9,735 nt of DNA from NCBI GenBank assembly GCA_002382605.1, contig DFYG01000161.1:1-9735 (forward strand). The letters run 5' to 3'. The notes under the pieces were generated by a model. That model did not search any database, had not been told where the DNA came from, and saw nothing but the letters and a program-made list of their open reading frames with translations. Origin of the DNA: Synergistaceae bacterium UBA4088. Its GTDB lineage: Bacteria > Synergistota > Synergistia > Synergistales > Thermovirgaceae. The position numbers were made by a program, and so were the translations under genes. Shown here in pieces: positions 1 to 6,399 of the stretch; the first letter of the stretch is position 1, and every line of letters begins with the position of its first letter.

Positions 1-414
1 CAGCCTGTGGAAGACCGACAGCATTCCTATATCGTTCCCGATAGGCTCGACCCCTTCGAAGGAGAGCATCATGGCTACTTTTCCTGATGAAGAAGCTGCT
101 TCAACTTCATCAGCGGTCGTGCATATCTCAAGCCGATCCGGGCAGGATTCCGCCTCCCGCCAGGCGCACTCCACCTGGTCCAGAGCCCTCCGGAGCGCAA
201 GTTCGGGGAGGTATCTGCCGGAAATAAAGATGGATGAGACCACGCAGTTGACCGAGCCCTCCCGGAAGGATGCATCGTAAACATCGCGAAAAATGTTCTT
301 CTCACCGCACTCGGTACGATCCAGAAGATCCATGGCAAGGTCAAAGTGCGCGTCAAGGACAAATGCCTCCTTCTGGATGCGTTTCGCCACTCTGGAAATA
401 TCCTTTTTTTCCAA
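1..414 (-). CDS. membrane dipeptidase (peptidase M19), N-terminal part, cut by window edge
   Basis: This is the first 138 codons of an M19 (renal/membrane dipeptidase) family zinc hydrolase; the rest lies left of the window. Members cleave dipeptides, often including D-residues at the C-terminal position. Residues 21-26 read DAHFDL, the family's N-terminal metal motif, with H23 and D25 as expected zinc ligands. Residues 119-132 (FEG..PIGNDIGML) match the family segment that supplies the bridging glutamate (E120) and is followed by the 'xxFHRLG'-type strand. I chose the TTG at 414-412 because an AGGAGG lies 9 nt upstream and an in-frame TAA stands directly before it; no ATG lies before the metal motif, and the only alternative is a GTG at codon 9 with no comparable site. 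No signal peptide is visible, so a cytoplasmic enzyme is likely. The other zinc ligands (two histidines) would be outside the window. Family assignment is firm; substrate is unknown. Confidence 0.85.
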   Translation of the reverse strand, partial: MEKKDISRVAKRIQKEAFVLDAHFDLAMDLLDRTECGEKNIFRDVYDASFREGSVNCVVSSIFISGRYLPELALRRALDQVECAWREAESCPDRLEICTTADEVEAASSSGKVAMMLSFEGVEPIGNDIGMLSVFHRL

Positions 415-423
415 TTAGCCCAG

Positions 424-429
424 CCTCCT
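424..429 (-). promoter_or_regulatory. Shine-Dalgarno site deciding the TTG start of the dipeptidase
   Basis: The minus strand reads AGGAGG here, 9 nt before the TTG at 414. It is a full anti-16S match and the only strong one near the start of the dipeptidase frame, so it supports TTG initiation. Confidence 0.65.
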
Positions 430-498
430 CTTCCTGTCCCTGACGGCAGATTATCACAGCAGCAAGACGAAAAGAAGACCCCGGGCATTTTGAACCGG

Positions 499-535
499 AG
501 CCTTCAGACCTGACTGTTCAGATCAAAGGCTTTTT
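499..535. terminator. hairpin with short T tract between the secreted-protein gene and the dipeptidase
   Basis: AGCCTT (499-504) pairs with AAGGCT (526-531), and CTGA/TCAG can pair inside around a CTGT loop. Five T residues (531-535) end the structure on the plus strand. Both flanking genes are on the minus strand, where the run is A and precedes the stem, so it would stop antisense transcription into 536-987 rather than act as their own terminator. Weak stem; could be chance. Confidence 0.25.
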
Positions 536-987
536 CTATCTCGGGTTTATGGTTCCCATGCACTGGCCAAGGGTATTGGAGTAAAGGACCGACGCGGCCT
601 GGACGTAGACAGCCTCGACAATGTAATACCTGCCCGGCGTGTGAGTGAAGAGGAACCCGGCGCCTATCGACCAGCGGCAAGGTTTGGAAAGATACAGTAA
701 TAATCGGCCGCGAGAACGCTTCCAATGGCCTGGTTTGCATCCCAGAATTTCGCCACCACATTCCCTGCTGCATTCTGGATCCAGAACCCGTTGCCCGTTG
801 ATGATGCGGAAATGATCGTGTCCGGCAAAGGAAGGTAGAACGCCTGGCCCTCAAGCCTGGCCATGCTCCCCATAGTCCCCCGGGTCTGTGAACCCGAGGC
901 GTGAACGTTTTGTGCTCCTGATACAGCAGAAAAGGCGAACAGAAGAAAAAGCGCAGCAATGGCGGCAAAGACTGCCTGTTTCCTCAT
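536..987 (-). pseudogene. small secreted protein of unknown function, reading frame broken near the C-terminus
   Basis: From the ATG at 987 the frame gives 107 residues and stops at 664. Residues 1-24 form a classical signal peptide: MRKQ, then an Ala/Leu/Phe-rich core ending VSGA-Q, so export is likely. The mature part is rich in G, A, S and N, has several aromatic residues and one Cys, and matches no family I recognise. Just past the stop, another minus frame carries 43 protein-like codons (from ATA at 667-665: IGAGFLFTH..., then RYYIVEAVYVQAAS..., ending INPR before TAG at 538-536). Adding one base around 660-680 joins the two into about 150 residues, so a 1-nt deletion (mutation or sequencing error) is the simplest reading. 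No slippery heptamer is visible at the junction. Only a weak ribosome site precedes the start. If instead the 107-residue form is the true product, the downstream codons are coincidence, which I think less likely. Confidence 0.55.
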
Positions 988-1014
988 CTCTTACTCACGC
1001 CCGGCGGAAAATGC

Positions 1015-1040
1015 GGATAAATATTGCCCTACATTTATCC
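1015..1040. repeat. inverted repeat GGATAAAT/ATTTATCC in the divergent intergenic region
   Basis: GGATAAAT (1015-1022) and ATTTATCC (1033-1040) are perfect 8-bp inverted copies with a 10-bp spacer. The left arm also belongs to ATGCGGAT (1011-1018), which is perfectly complementary to ATCCGCAT (1060-1067), so two mutually exclusive pairings exist. It overlaps the proposed plus-strand Pho-like box. It may be an operator or only chance. Confidence 0.4.
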
Positions 1041-1046
1041 TGTCAC
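1018..1046 (-). promoter_or_regulatory. possible sigma70-type promoter for the secreted-protein gene
   Basis: On the minus strand GTGACA (1046-1041, 5 of 6 to the -35 consensus) is followed after 17 nt by TATTTA (1023-1018, 3 of 6 to the -10). Transcription would begin some 20 nt before the ATG at 987. The weak -10 makes this tentative. Confidence 0.25.
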
Positions 1047-1061
1047 TGCGCACCACATAAT
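1029..1061 (+). promoter_or_regulatory. Pho-box-like promoter reading toward the glycosyltransferase operon
   Basis: CTACATTTATCCTGTCAC (1029-1046) has the 7-4-7 layout of a PhoB box. The second half CTGTCAC is a perfect half-site; the first, CTACATT, keeps 3 of 7 consensus positions. After 9 bp comes CATAAT (1056-1061), 5 of 6 to the -10 consensus, close to the 10-bp gap usual in PhoB-activated promoters, where the box replaces the -35. Transcription would start near 1068, leaving a leader of about 90 nt. The layout is seen; control by PhoB is inferred. Confidence 0.4.
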
Positions 1062-1068
1062 CCGCATT

Positions 1069-1086
1069 GTGACAAAAATGTGACAT
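1069..1086 (-). promoter_or_regulatory. second Pho-box-like direct repeat, reading toward the secreted-protein gene
   Basis: The minus strand reads ATGTCAC, ATTT, TTGTCAC: two TGTCAC copies 11 bp apart, matching 11 of 14 half-site positions of the PhoB consensus (CTGTCAT, 4 bp, CTGTCAC). Downstream on the minus strand GATTAT (1062-1057) or TATGTG (1059-1054) could serve as a poor -10. On the plus strand the same bases are GTGACA direct repeats just upstream of the sigma70-like candidate at 1091-1120. A CRP/FNR-type half-site reading is possible but the 11-bp direct-repeat spacing argues for a response-regulator site. Confidence 0.4.
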
Positions 1087-1090
1087 GGGA

Positions 1091-1120
1091 GTGATATCAC
1101 TGTTACCAGGCTTCTATAAA
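1091..1120 (+). promoter_or_regulatory. alternative sigma70-like promoter with palindrome GTGATATCAC
   Basis: GTGATA (1091-1096, 4 of 6) and TATAAA (1115-1120, 5 of 6) are 18 bp apart. The -35 falls inside a perfect 10-bp palindrome (1091-1100), which could be an operator. Start of transcription would be about 30 nt before the glycosyltransferase ATG. Confidence 0.35.
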
Positions 1121-1158
1121 CTTGTTCATGAAAGACAAGATAATCAGGAGGGCAGTCT

Positions 1159-2322
1159 ATGAAACCTGTTCTTGTTTGCTACGCCTCGGCCGGAAATGGT
1201 CACCGAACAGCAGCCAAAGCCGTCGCCGAATCTCTCGACGCAACCGGAAGGACTCCGGTATTGGCCGATATCCTCGATTTTACGGATCCAGTCTTCCGGC
1301 GGATCTATTCGGATGTCTATCATGCTGCCGGCGAACACTCCCACGGTGTCTGCAGCGCAATGTACCGCCTCACGGACACCAGCAGGGATAAGAGTCCCAT
1401 TGTGAGGATGATAGACAGGGTCAACCTCAACAGAACACATCCGTTCACCAGGTTCATTATCGAAAACAGGCCTGATTCAGTTGTTGCCACGCACTTTCTG
1501 CCCATGCTTGCCGTTGCAGAGCTCAAGAACAAGGGGATTTTCAGCGGGTCCCTTTTCGCCGTGGTCACCGATTTCGATCTTCATCAAATGTGGTTCTCCC
1601 CCTATGTCGACGGATACTTCGTTGCTACAAGCGAGATAGAGGGAAAATTGATCGCCAAGGGCGTTCCGAAAGAACGTATAGTCATGTCGGGGATACCGGT
1701 CAGGAGTCTGATCGCCGACGGATGCCACGATTCCGCAAACTCGATGGGAACCGATCCGTTTTCCCTGCTCTTCCTGGCAAGTTCCATCGCCGATGACAAG
1801 GCGATCCAGATCTTCGACCTGATAACGTCCCTGCGCAAAAACATCACCCTCTCGATCATCTGTGGACGTAACGAAAGCCTTTACAATACTCTCCGAGAAA
1901 AGACAGCAAGGGGAACCTCAAAGGTTGAGATATTCGGATTCGTCAACGACATACAGCGACATTACGCAAGATCCGACCTTCTCATCACCAAGCCTGGAGG
2001 TCTTACGGTAGCAGAATCTCTCTGCTTCGGCCTTCCCATGCTTCTTGTGTATCCGATCCCCTTTCAGGAAACCCGCAACGCCGAGTTCGTCCAGAGAAAC
2101 GGGGCCGGGTGGCTTGTATCCGGACTCTCCTCTCTGGGACGAATGACGGATCTGCTTTTCAGAGAGAGGCCATTGCTGCGGAAGGCAAAACAGTCCTGCC
2201 TTGCCCTTTCAAGGCCGGAAGCTTCAAAGATCGTGGCCCACGAAGTGGTCAGAAGATCGATCTCTTCGGCCCTTTTGCGCAAGGGTACAACCCCTGCCGC
2301 ATTGGCGGCAGAGTCGAGGTGA
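1159..2322 (+). CDS. GT28-type glycosyltransferase related to MGDG synthase / diacylglycerol glucosyltransferase
   Basis: The 387-residue protein has the two-domain GT-B layout of the MGDG-synthase/UgtP/MurG group, which move a sugar from a UDP-sugar to a lipid acceptor at the inner face of the membrane. The N-terminal MGDG_synth domain (about 1-160) shows the loop SAGNGHRTAA (10-19), THFLP (111-115) and VVTDFDLHQMW (135-145). The C-terminal nucleotide-sugar domain shows TKPGGLTVAESLCFGLP (277-293, E286) and PIPFQETRN (299-307), the PxPxQExxN signature. The glycine-rich loop usual at the start of that domain is replaced by LFLASSIADD (204-213), a divergence. There is no signal peptide or membrane span, so it is probably peripheral. 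AGGAGG lies 7 nt before the ATG. The stop is 5 bp before the metallophosphoesterase start, so the two should be co-transcribed. Diacylglycerol is the likely acceptor by family; the sugar cannot be told. Confidence 0.85.
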   Translation: MKPVLVCYASAGNGHRTAAKAVAESLDATGRTPVLADILDFTDPVFRRIYSDVYHAAGEHSHGVCSAMYRLTDTSRDKSPIVRMIDRVNLNRTHPFTRFIIENRPDSVVATHFLPMLAVAELKNKGIFSGSLFAVVTDFDLHQMWFSPYVDGYFVATSEIEGKLIAKGVPKERIVMSGIPVRSLIADGCHDSANSMGTDPFSLLFLASSIADDKAIQIFDLITSLRKNITLSIICGRNESLYNTLREKTARGTSKVEIFGFVNDIQRHYARSDLLITKPGGLTVAESLCFGLPMLLVYPIPFQETRNAEFVQRNGAGWLVSGLSSLGRMTDLLFRERPLLRKAKQSCLALSRPEASKIVAHEVVRRSISSALLRKGTTPAALAAESR

Positions 2323-2327
2323 ATCAT

Positions 2328-3161
2328 ATGGACTACAAAACGGTTTTCATTTCCGATGTACACCTGGGTACCCAGTGGAGCAAAGCTGACGAACTGGCCT
2401 CTTTTTTGTCCTCCATCAGGTGCGAAAAGCTCTTTCTCGTGGGAGACATCCTGGACGGCTGGAAGATGAGGAACAGTCTGCGCTGGCCGCAGTCACATAA
2501 CCGTGTGATTCGAAAGATACTCAAAATGGCTAAAAGATCCGAGGTTTTCTACATTACAGGCAATCACGATGAGTTTTTCGACGAATTCGACGGTTACGAT
2601 TTCGGCGGGATCAGGATTTGCAGGAAATCATTTCACACAACCGCGGACAAGAGGCGTTTCCTGGTAATTCACGGCGACGAACTTGACGTGGTCGTCAAAT
2701 ACAGGAAATGGCTGGCGTTTCTGGGAGACAGCGCTTACAGCCTCGCTCTCTGGCTCAACGAGATGCTTACCTGGATCAGATCACGCCTCGGACTGCCGTA
2801 CTGGTCTCTCTCCCAATACCTGAAACACAAGGTCAAGGATGCTGTCGCCTTCGTCGGGGATTTTGAGGAAACTCTCCTTTCCGAGGCGAAAAAGGGCGGA
2901 TACGACGGGATCATTTGTGGACATATACACCGGGCGACCATTCGCCATCTGGAAGATGTCGTCTACTGCAACACCGGTGACTGGGTGGAAAGCTGTTCCG
3001 CCCTCGTTGAACACCAGGACGGCACTCTTGAGGTAATACGCTGGGACGGGGAGAAAATACTTGGCGAGGTCTGCGAACGCCCGAAGCTGCTTGAAATGGA
3101 TTTCCTGACTGTTCCGAAAGTGTCAATTCCCGAAGATTCCAGAGTTCCAGTAGCTGTTTGA
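2328..3161 (+). CDS. calcineurin-like metallophosphoesterase, LpxH/PlcP type
   Basis: A 277-residue cytoplasmic phosphoesterase with every metal motif in order: DVHLG (10-14), GDILDGW (39-45), GNHDE (78-82), HGDELD (115-120) and GHIH (198-201), so a di-metal centre is intact. Automatic annotation would be UDP-2,3-diacylglucosamine diphosphatase (lipid A synthesis), but the same family includes PlcP, the phospholipase C that yields diacylglycerol in phosphate-starved bacteria. Position directly behind a diacylglycerol-type glycosyltransferase, with no other lipid A genes nearby, favours a PlcP-like role; this is inference. The ATG at 2328 is chosen because GAGGTGA (2316-2322) precedes it by 5 nt and DYKTVFISDVH follows at once; the frame is open far upstream (to 2109) but there it overlaps the glycosyltransferase. 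The middle part (about 121-180) is rich in aromatic and basic residues, as expected for a membrane-touching helical insert. Confidence 0.87.
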   Translation: MDYKTVFISDVHLGTQWSKADELASFLSSIRCEKLFLVGDILDGWKMRNSLRWPQSHNRVIRKILKMAKRSEVFYITGNHDEFFDEFDGYDFGGIRICRKSFHTTADKRRFLVIHGDELDVVVKYRKWLAFLGDSAYSLALWLNEMLTWIRSRLGLPYWSLSQYLKHKVKDAVAFVGDFEETLLSEAKKGGYDGIICGHIHRATIRHLEDVVYCNTGDWVESCSALVEHQDGTLEVIRWDGEKILGEVCERPKLLEMDFLTVPKVSIPEDSRVPVAV

Positions 3162-3238
3162 TCCGGGTACGGACACTGCAACATTTTTTCAATCCTCCTG
3201 AACAACCCCCTGAATTGGAAACTGTCCTTCAGGATCGG
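3162..3238. other. convergent intergenic gap with weak inverted repeat
   Basis: The gap between two converging genes holds TCCTGAA (3196-3202), complementary to TTCAGGA (3228-3234), the last base lying just inside the gap. A T6 run at 3184-3189 follows only a 4-bp stem (TCCG/CGGA around 3163-3174). Neither combination makes a convincing intrinsic terminator in either direction. Confidence 0.3.
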
Positions 3239-4252
3239 TCACGAAGCCATTGATTCATTGCAGACAGAGGAGAGGTTATCGAAGAACTGTCCTGTGCTGG
3301 CACTCCATGAGCAGGAGAGAGCATGTTTTCTGCACATGCTTCGATCTATCTCTAGAGCCTCAAGACAAGCTTTCCTGAGATCTCTATCAAGAACTCCGGT
3401 GACCCCATCCAGAACTACGTCTCTTGGTCCCTGAACGGGAAAGGCCGCGACCGGCAGACCACATGCAGCCGCCTCCAGCATGACTATTCCAAAGGTATCG
3501 GTAAGGCTTGGAAAGACAAAGACGTCGGATGAAGCGTATATCGAAGCAAGGTCTGTTCCTTTTTTTGCCCCGGTAAAAACCGCATCAGGGTACGAGGACT
3601 TAAGCTCCTCAAGGACAGGCCCGTCTCCGGTTACTATTTTCGTTCCCGGAAGATCCAGCTCAAGGAACGCTCCGATGTTCTTTTCGACCGCCACGCGTCC
3701 AACGTAAAGGAACCTGGGCCGCTTCGCAAATAAACCGCCCTTTTCTTCAGGTCTGAAAAACCCGGTATCAACACCTCTCGACCAGAGCTTCAGGTTTTTG
3801 AATCCTTTCCCCGCAAGCTCCGTCCGGAGCGATTCTGTCGAAACCATTACTCCTGAAGACGGCTGATGAAACCACTGGAAGAAAACAAACAGCAACTCGG
3901 GCGGTATGCGGAAGCGCATCGAGATGTACTCTGGAAACCTGGTCATGTATGCCGTGGTAAAAGGGAAAGATCTTGCCAGGCACCACTGCCTTGCAGCCAG
4001 ACCAAGGGGGCCTTCAGTCGAGATATGGACAGCATCGGGAGAGAATACTTCAAGATGCTTTCCAATGGTCCATACATCCAGGGCCACGGGGATCTGGGGA
4101 TAGGTGGGACAGGGAACGGTCCTGAACTGGTCGGGGGAAACGACGAGAACCTTGCTGCCCATCCTCTCGAGACAGGCAGCCGTATAACCGATAGTGTTGG
4201 CCACTCCGTTGATCTGGGGACGCCATGCATCCGTCACGATGGCTATTCTCAT
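3239..4252 (-). CDS. GT4-family glycosyltransferase (MgtA/SqdX/Agt-like)
   Basis: A 337-residue retaining GT-B glycosyltransferase. The N-terminal domain opens with IAIVTDAWRPQINGVANTI (3-21), the acceptor-side signature of GDP-mannose/UDP-glucose lipid glycosyltransferases. The linker has SRGVDTGFFRPEE (158-170), and the donor domain FLYVGRVAVEKN (181-192) and FPSLTDTFGIVMLEAAACGLP (247-267), in which D252 and E260 form a D-x7-E version of the EX7E motif, as is common in the MgtA/SqdX branch. The C-terminal SWSASTGQF (315-323) corresponds to the family's final helix. No membrane span. AGGAGG on the minus strand (4268-4263) lies 10 nt before the ATG. The gene faces the GT28/metallophosphoesterase pair; proteins of this branch (Agt, SqdX, MgtA) glycosylate diacylglycerol or lipid-linked sugars, which suits a shared glycolipid role. 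Mannosyl, glucosyl or glucuronosyl transfer cannot be separated from sequence alone. Confidence 0.87.
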   Translation of the reverse strand: MRIAIVTDAWRPQINGVANTIGYTAACLERMGSKVLVVSPDQFRTVPCPTYPQIPVALDVWTIGKHLEVFSPDAVHISTEGPLGLAARQWCLARSFPFTTAYMTRFPEYISMRFRIPPELLFVFFQWFHQPSSGVMVSTESLRTELAGKGFKNLKLWSRGVDTGFFRPEEKGGLFAKRPRFLYVGRVAVEKNIGAFLELDLPGTKIVTGDGPVLEELKSSYPDAVFTGAKKGTDLASIYASSDVFVFPSLTDTFGIVMLEAAACGLPVAAFPVQGPRDVVLDGVTGVLDRDLRKACLEALEIDRSMCRKHALSCSWSASTGQFFDNLSSVCNESMAS

Positions 4253-4303
4253 CTTGATGTCCCCTCCTGACCAGTAAGCATCGGATCATGCAGAAACAAA
4301 TAT

Positions 4304-4315
4304 CGGAAATTTCCG
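4304..4315. repeat. 12-bp perfect palindrome CGGAAATTTCCG upstream of the GT4 gene
   Basis: A perfect palindrome lies 51 bp upstream of the GT4 start codon, a usual distance for an operator overlapping a promoter. On the minus strand TTGTAG and TATTTG could flank it as a poor -35/-10 pair. The half TTTCCGT recurs at 4374-4380 and 4431-4437. A repressor site is possible; no regulator is known from the sequence. Confidence 0.35.
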
Positions 4316-4435
4316 TCATCTACAACAAAACGGTAACCGATCGAATTTACGAATGCGTTTCCTTAATGTAACTTTTCCGTTGCATTTCTCCGGAGCCGTA
4401 TTTCCTGAATTTTGAAACATAACTGTTATATTTCC

Positions 4436-4453
4436 GTGACACTTCCATAATGG
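4436..4453 (-). promoter_or_regulatory. weak Pho-box-like direct repeat, GT4 orientation
   Basis: The minus strand reads CCATTAT, GGAA, GTGTCAC, agreeing with the PhoB half-site consensus at 10 of 14 positions. TATAAC (5 of 6 to -10) follows after 5 bp, shorter than usual. It would give the GT4 gene a leader of about 165 nt. Suggestive only because the gene seems to belong to the same glycolipid module. Confidence 0.2.
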
Positions 4454-4494
4454 ATACAGGGTTATCATGACGGTACTTTACCGGAGGTCGAAAA

Positions 4495-6342
4495 ATGAAC
4501 GAAGCGCTTGCGGTCATGCCTGAAGTTTCTGAAAGAGAGGTGATGAGCAAGATCCTATGCGGGGCGGTGTCCACACTATTTCAGCCGATAATCAACCTGC
4601 GGAGCGGGAATATAGTGGGATACGAAATCCTCAGCAGGGGGATTCCTCCCCTCAAGGAAGCATCCAGGCTGTTCGAAACCGCAAAAATTCTTGACTGTTC
4701 CCGCGAACTGGAGCGGACATGCTGCATATGCGCCCTTGAAACCATCTCAATGCTGGACCCAAAACCAGATTGCAAGTTTTTCCTGAATTTCAGCGTTGAA
4801 ACTCTGCTCGATCAGCCTTTCTACAGTTTTATCTCTCCGGAGTCATTGAAAAAATACGGTTTGACTCCGGACAGAGTCGTCATTGAGCTCTCCGAAAAAA
4901 CACCCGTGCCTCCTAGGGAGGATTTCGAAAAGACAGTGTCGTCGATAAAAGCACAGGGATTCTCCATAGCAATAGACGATCTCTGTTCAGGCTTTTCGAG
5001 CCTTCGGACGATCCTGGCCACATCTCCTTCTTATCTGAAGATCGACATGAGCGTGATCAGGGAAATCCACAAACATCCGGATCGCATTCAAATGGTCAAA
5101 TCTCTGATCAATTTCGGGGCAGGCATCGATGCACGCATAATCGCGGAAGGAGTCGAAACTGTCGAGGAATACAGAGCCATGGCAGACCATGGCCTGGAGT
5201 TGGCACAAGGTTTCCTTTTTGCAAAACCGGAAGACAAGTTACTTGATTCCGTTAAATACTCTCCCGCATTCGAGGGTAACAGGAATATTCTTTCCGTAGC
5301 TGATTTTTTCGGAAAGGAAGGGGAATCAGAAAGGACCGGAGCTATTGTCAGGGCATGCCACTCGCTGGAAACAGGCACGATAACATGTGCGGAAGCCGAT
5401 CATTTCTTCAGCAAACATCCGGACATGGATCATTTCGTCCTTCTGAACGACAAGAATGTCGTCGGGCTGGTAACCAGAGATCACTTCTACTCGATGACTG
5501 CAGGAGCCTTCGGATATTCTCTCAATCAGAACAAACCGTTGGAAATCCTCGCCAAAAAGAACTTCCTGGCGGTAAAGTGCGACGAAACGATTGGATCACT
5601 CTACCGAACGGCAATGGAAAGACCTTTCGAGGATGTCTACGATCCTGTGATAGTCATAAACGAAGAGAATCGGCTCCTCGGATCAGTCACCATTCGCCAG
5701 CTCGTTCTAAGGGCAGGAGAGATAGAAACGGAAAACGCCCTCAACAATAACCCCCTCAGCGGTCTCCCAGGCAACAGAAGGATCGAGAGATGGATACTGG
5801 AAGCACAGCGATCGGGAAGGGAGTTCGTCGTAGTCTACGCAGATCTGTGTAATTTCAAGGAGTACAACGACCTTTACGGATTTATCCGGGGAGACGAAAT
5901 GATAGCCTTCACCACATCCATCCTGAAAAAAACGCTGAAAAATGAGAACGAAAGAATAATGCTGGGTCATATCGGAGGAGACGACTTCGTTTTCATATCA
6001 GACGGAATGATCGAAGAAGGTCTTCTCGAGACAATATGCAGACATTTCGATAAAGAAAAGGCTTCGTTCTTTTCGGAAACCGACTTGAAGCAAGGTTCCT
6101 ATTATTCAAAGAACCGTATGGGGGAAAACACCCGTATTCCTTTAGTAACGATCAACCTTGCAGCCATTTCGAGCAATGGTTTCGCTATGTGGAAGCACCC
6201 GGCAGAACTTGCCCAGATAGCCGCAGAACTTAAACACAAGGTAAAACAACAGGGCATAGAGCGAGGCGGAAGTTCCTGGTTTTTCGACAGAAGGCATTAT
6301 AAAATATCCCGGATTGGAGATATCCCTCCTTACGGGAAATAG
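4495..6342 (+). CDS. c-di-GMP signalling protein: EAL, CBS pair, degenerate GGDEF
   Basis: A 615-residue soluble protein with EAL first. The EAL domain (about 20-250) keeps the phosphodiesterase residues: E44 in EIL, N98, E131 in ELSE, D161/D162, K182 in LKID, E218 and E221 in AEGVE, Q238. The loop-6 signature, normally DDFG[TS]GYSS, is DDLCSGFSS. A CBS-like pair follows (about 265-410), with HFVLLNDKNVVGLVTRDHF (313-331) and VYDPVIVINEENRLLGSVT (381-399). The C-terminal GGDEF domain (about 415-600) has LSGLPGNRR (421-429), DLCNFKEYND (450-459) and GGDDF (494-498), where the catalytic Glu is Asp; no RxxD inhibitory site is present. I infer an active or activatable phosphodiesterase, with CBS binding a nucleotide and GGDDF perhaps sensing GTP. 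No membrane segment or signal peptide. GGAGG lies 7 nt before the ATG. The 101-bp gap to the deacetylase suggests separate transcription, though read-through is possible. Confidence 0.88.
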   Translation: MNEALAVMPEVSEREVMSKILCGAVSTLFQPIINLRSGNIVGYEILSRGIPPLKEASRLFETAKILDCSRELERTCCICALETISMLDPKPDCKFFLNFSVETLLDQPFYSFISPESLKKYGLTPDRVVIELSEKTPVPPREDFEKTVSSIKAQGFSIAIDDLCSGFSSLRTILATSPSYLKIDMSVIREIHKHPDRIQMVKSLINFGAGIDARIIAEGVETVEEYRAMADHGLELAQGFLFAKPEDKLLDSVKYSPAFEGNRNILSVADFFGKEGESERTGAIVRACHSLETGTITCAEADHFFSKHPDMDHFVLLNDKNVVGLVTRDHFYSMTAGAFGYSLNQNKPLEILAKKNFLAVKCDETIGSLYRTAMERPFEDVYDPVIVINEENRLLGSVTIRQLVLRAGEIETENALNNNPLSGLPGNRRIERWILEAQRSGREFVVVYADLCNFKEYNDLYGFIRGDEMIAFTTSILKKTLKNENERIMLGHIGGDDFVFISDGMIEEGLLETICRHFDKEKASFFSETDLKQGSYYSKNRMGENTRIPLVTINLAAISSNGFAMWKHPAELAQIAAELKHKVKQQGIERGGSSWFFDRRHYKISRIGDIPPYGK

Positions 6343-6399
6343 GCCATGTTGCTCAAACCTCTGGAATCAGCATGATAAATTGACGGAATGCCCTTCATT

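Noticed and set aside
75..488. 137-codon minus-strand open frame starting at 488
   Set aside because: It overlaps the M19 dipeptidase in another frame; its translation is rich in R, W, P and S without motifs, whereas the other frame has DAHFDL and the EG..PIGND segment.
655..685. Programmed -1 frameshift in the secreted-protein gene
   Set aside because: No X-XXY-YYZ heptamer or obvious downstream stem is present at the junction; a base loss is simpler.
504..968. 154-codon minus-strand open frame across the secreted-protein gene
   Set aside because: Arg/Pro/His-rich translation with no signal peptide; it is a shadow of the frame with the clear signal peptide and the protein-like tail.
1069..1100. 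CRP/FNR site in the divergent region
   Set aside because: TGTGA occurs twice as a direct repeat rather than as the inverted TGTGA-N6-TCACA; the palindrome GTGATATCAC lacks the 6-bp spacer.
2109..2327. Upstream extension of the metallophosphoesterase frame to 2109
   Set aside because: It lies inside the glycosyltransferase gene, adds a non-conserved leader before DYKTVFISDVH, and the ATG at 2328 has its own Shine-Dalgarno site.
3162..3238. Bidirectional intrinsic terminator between the convergent genes
   Set aside because: The 7-bp inverted repeat has a long loop and no T tract in either direction; the T6 run follows only a 4-bp stem.
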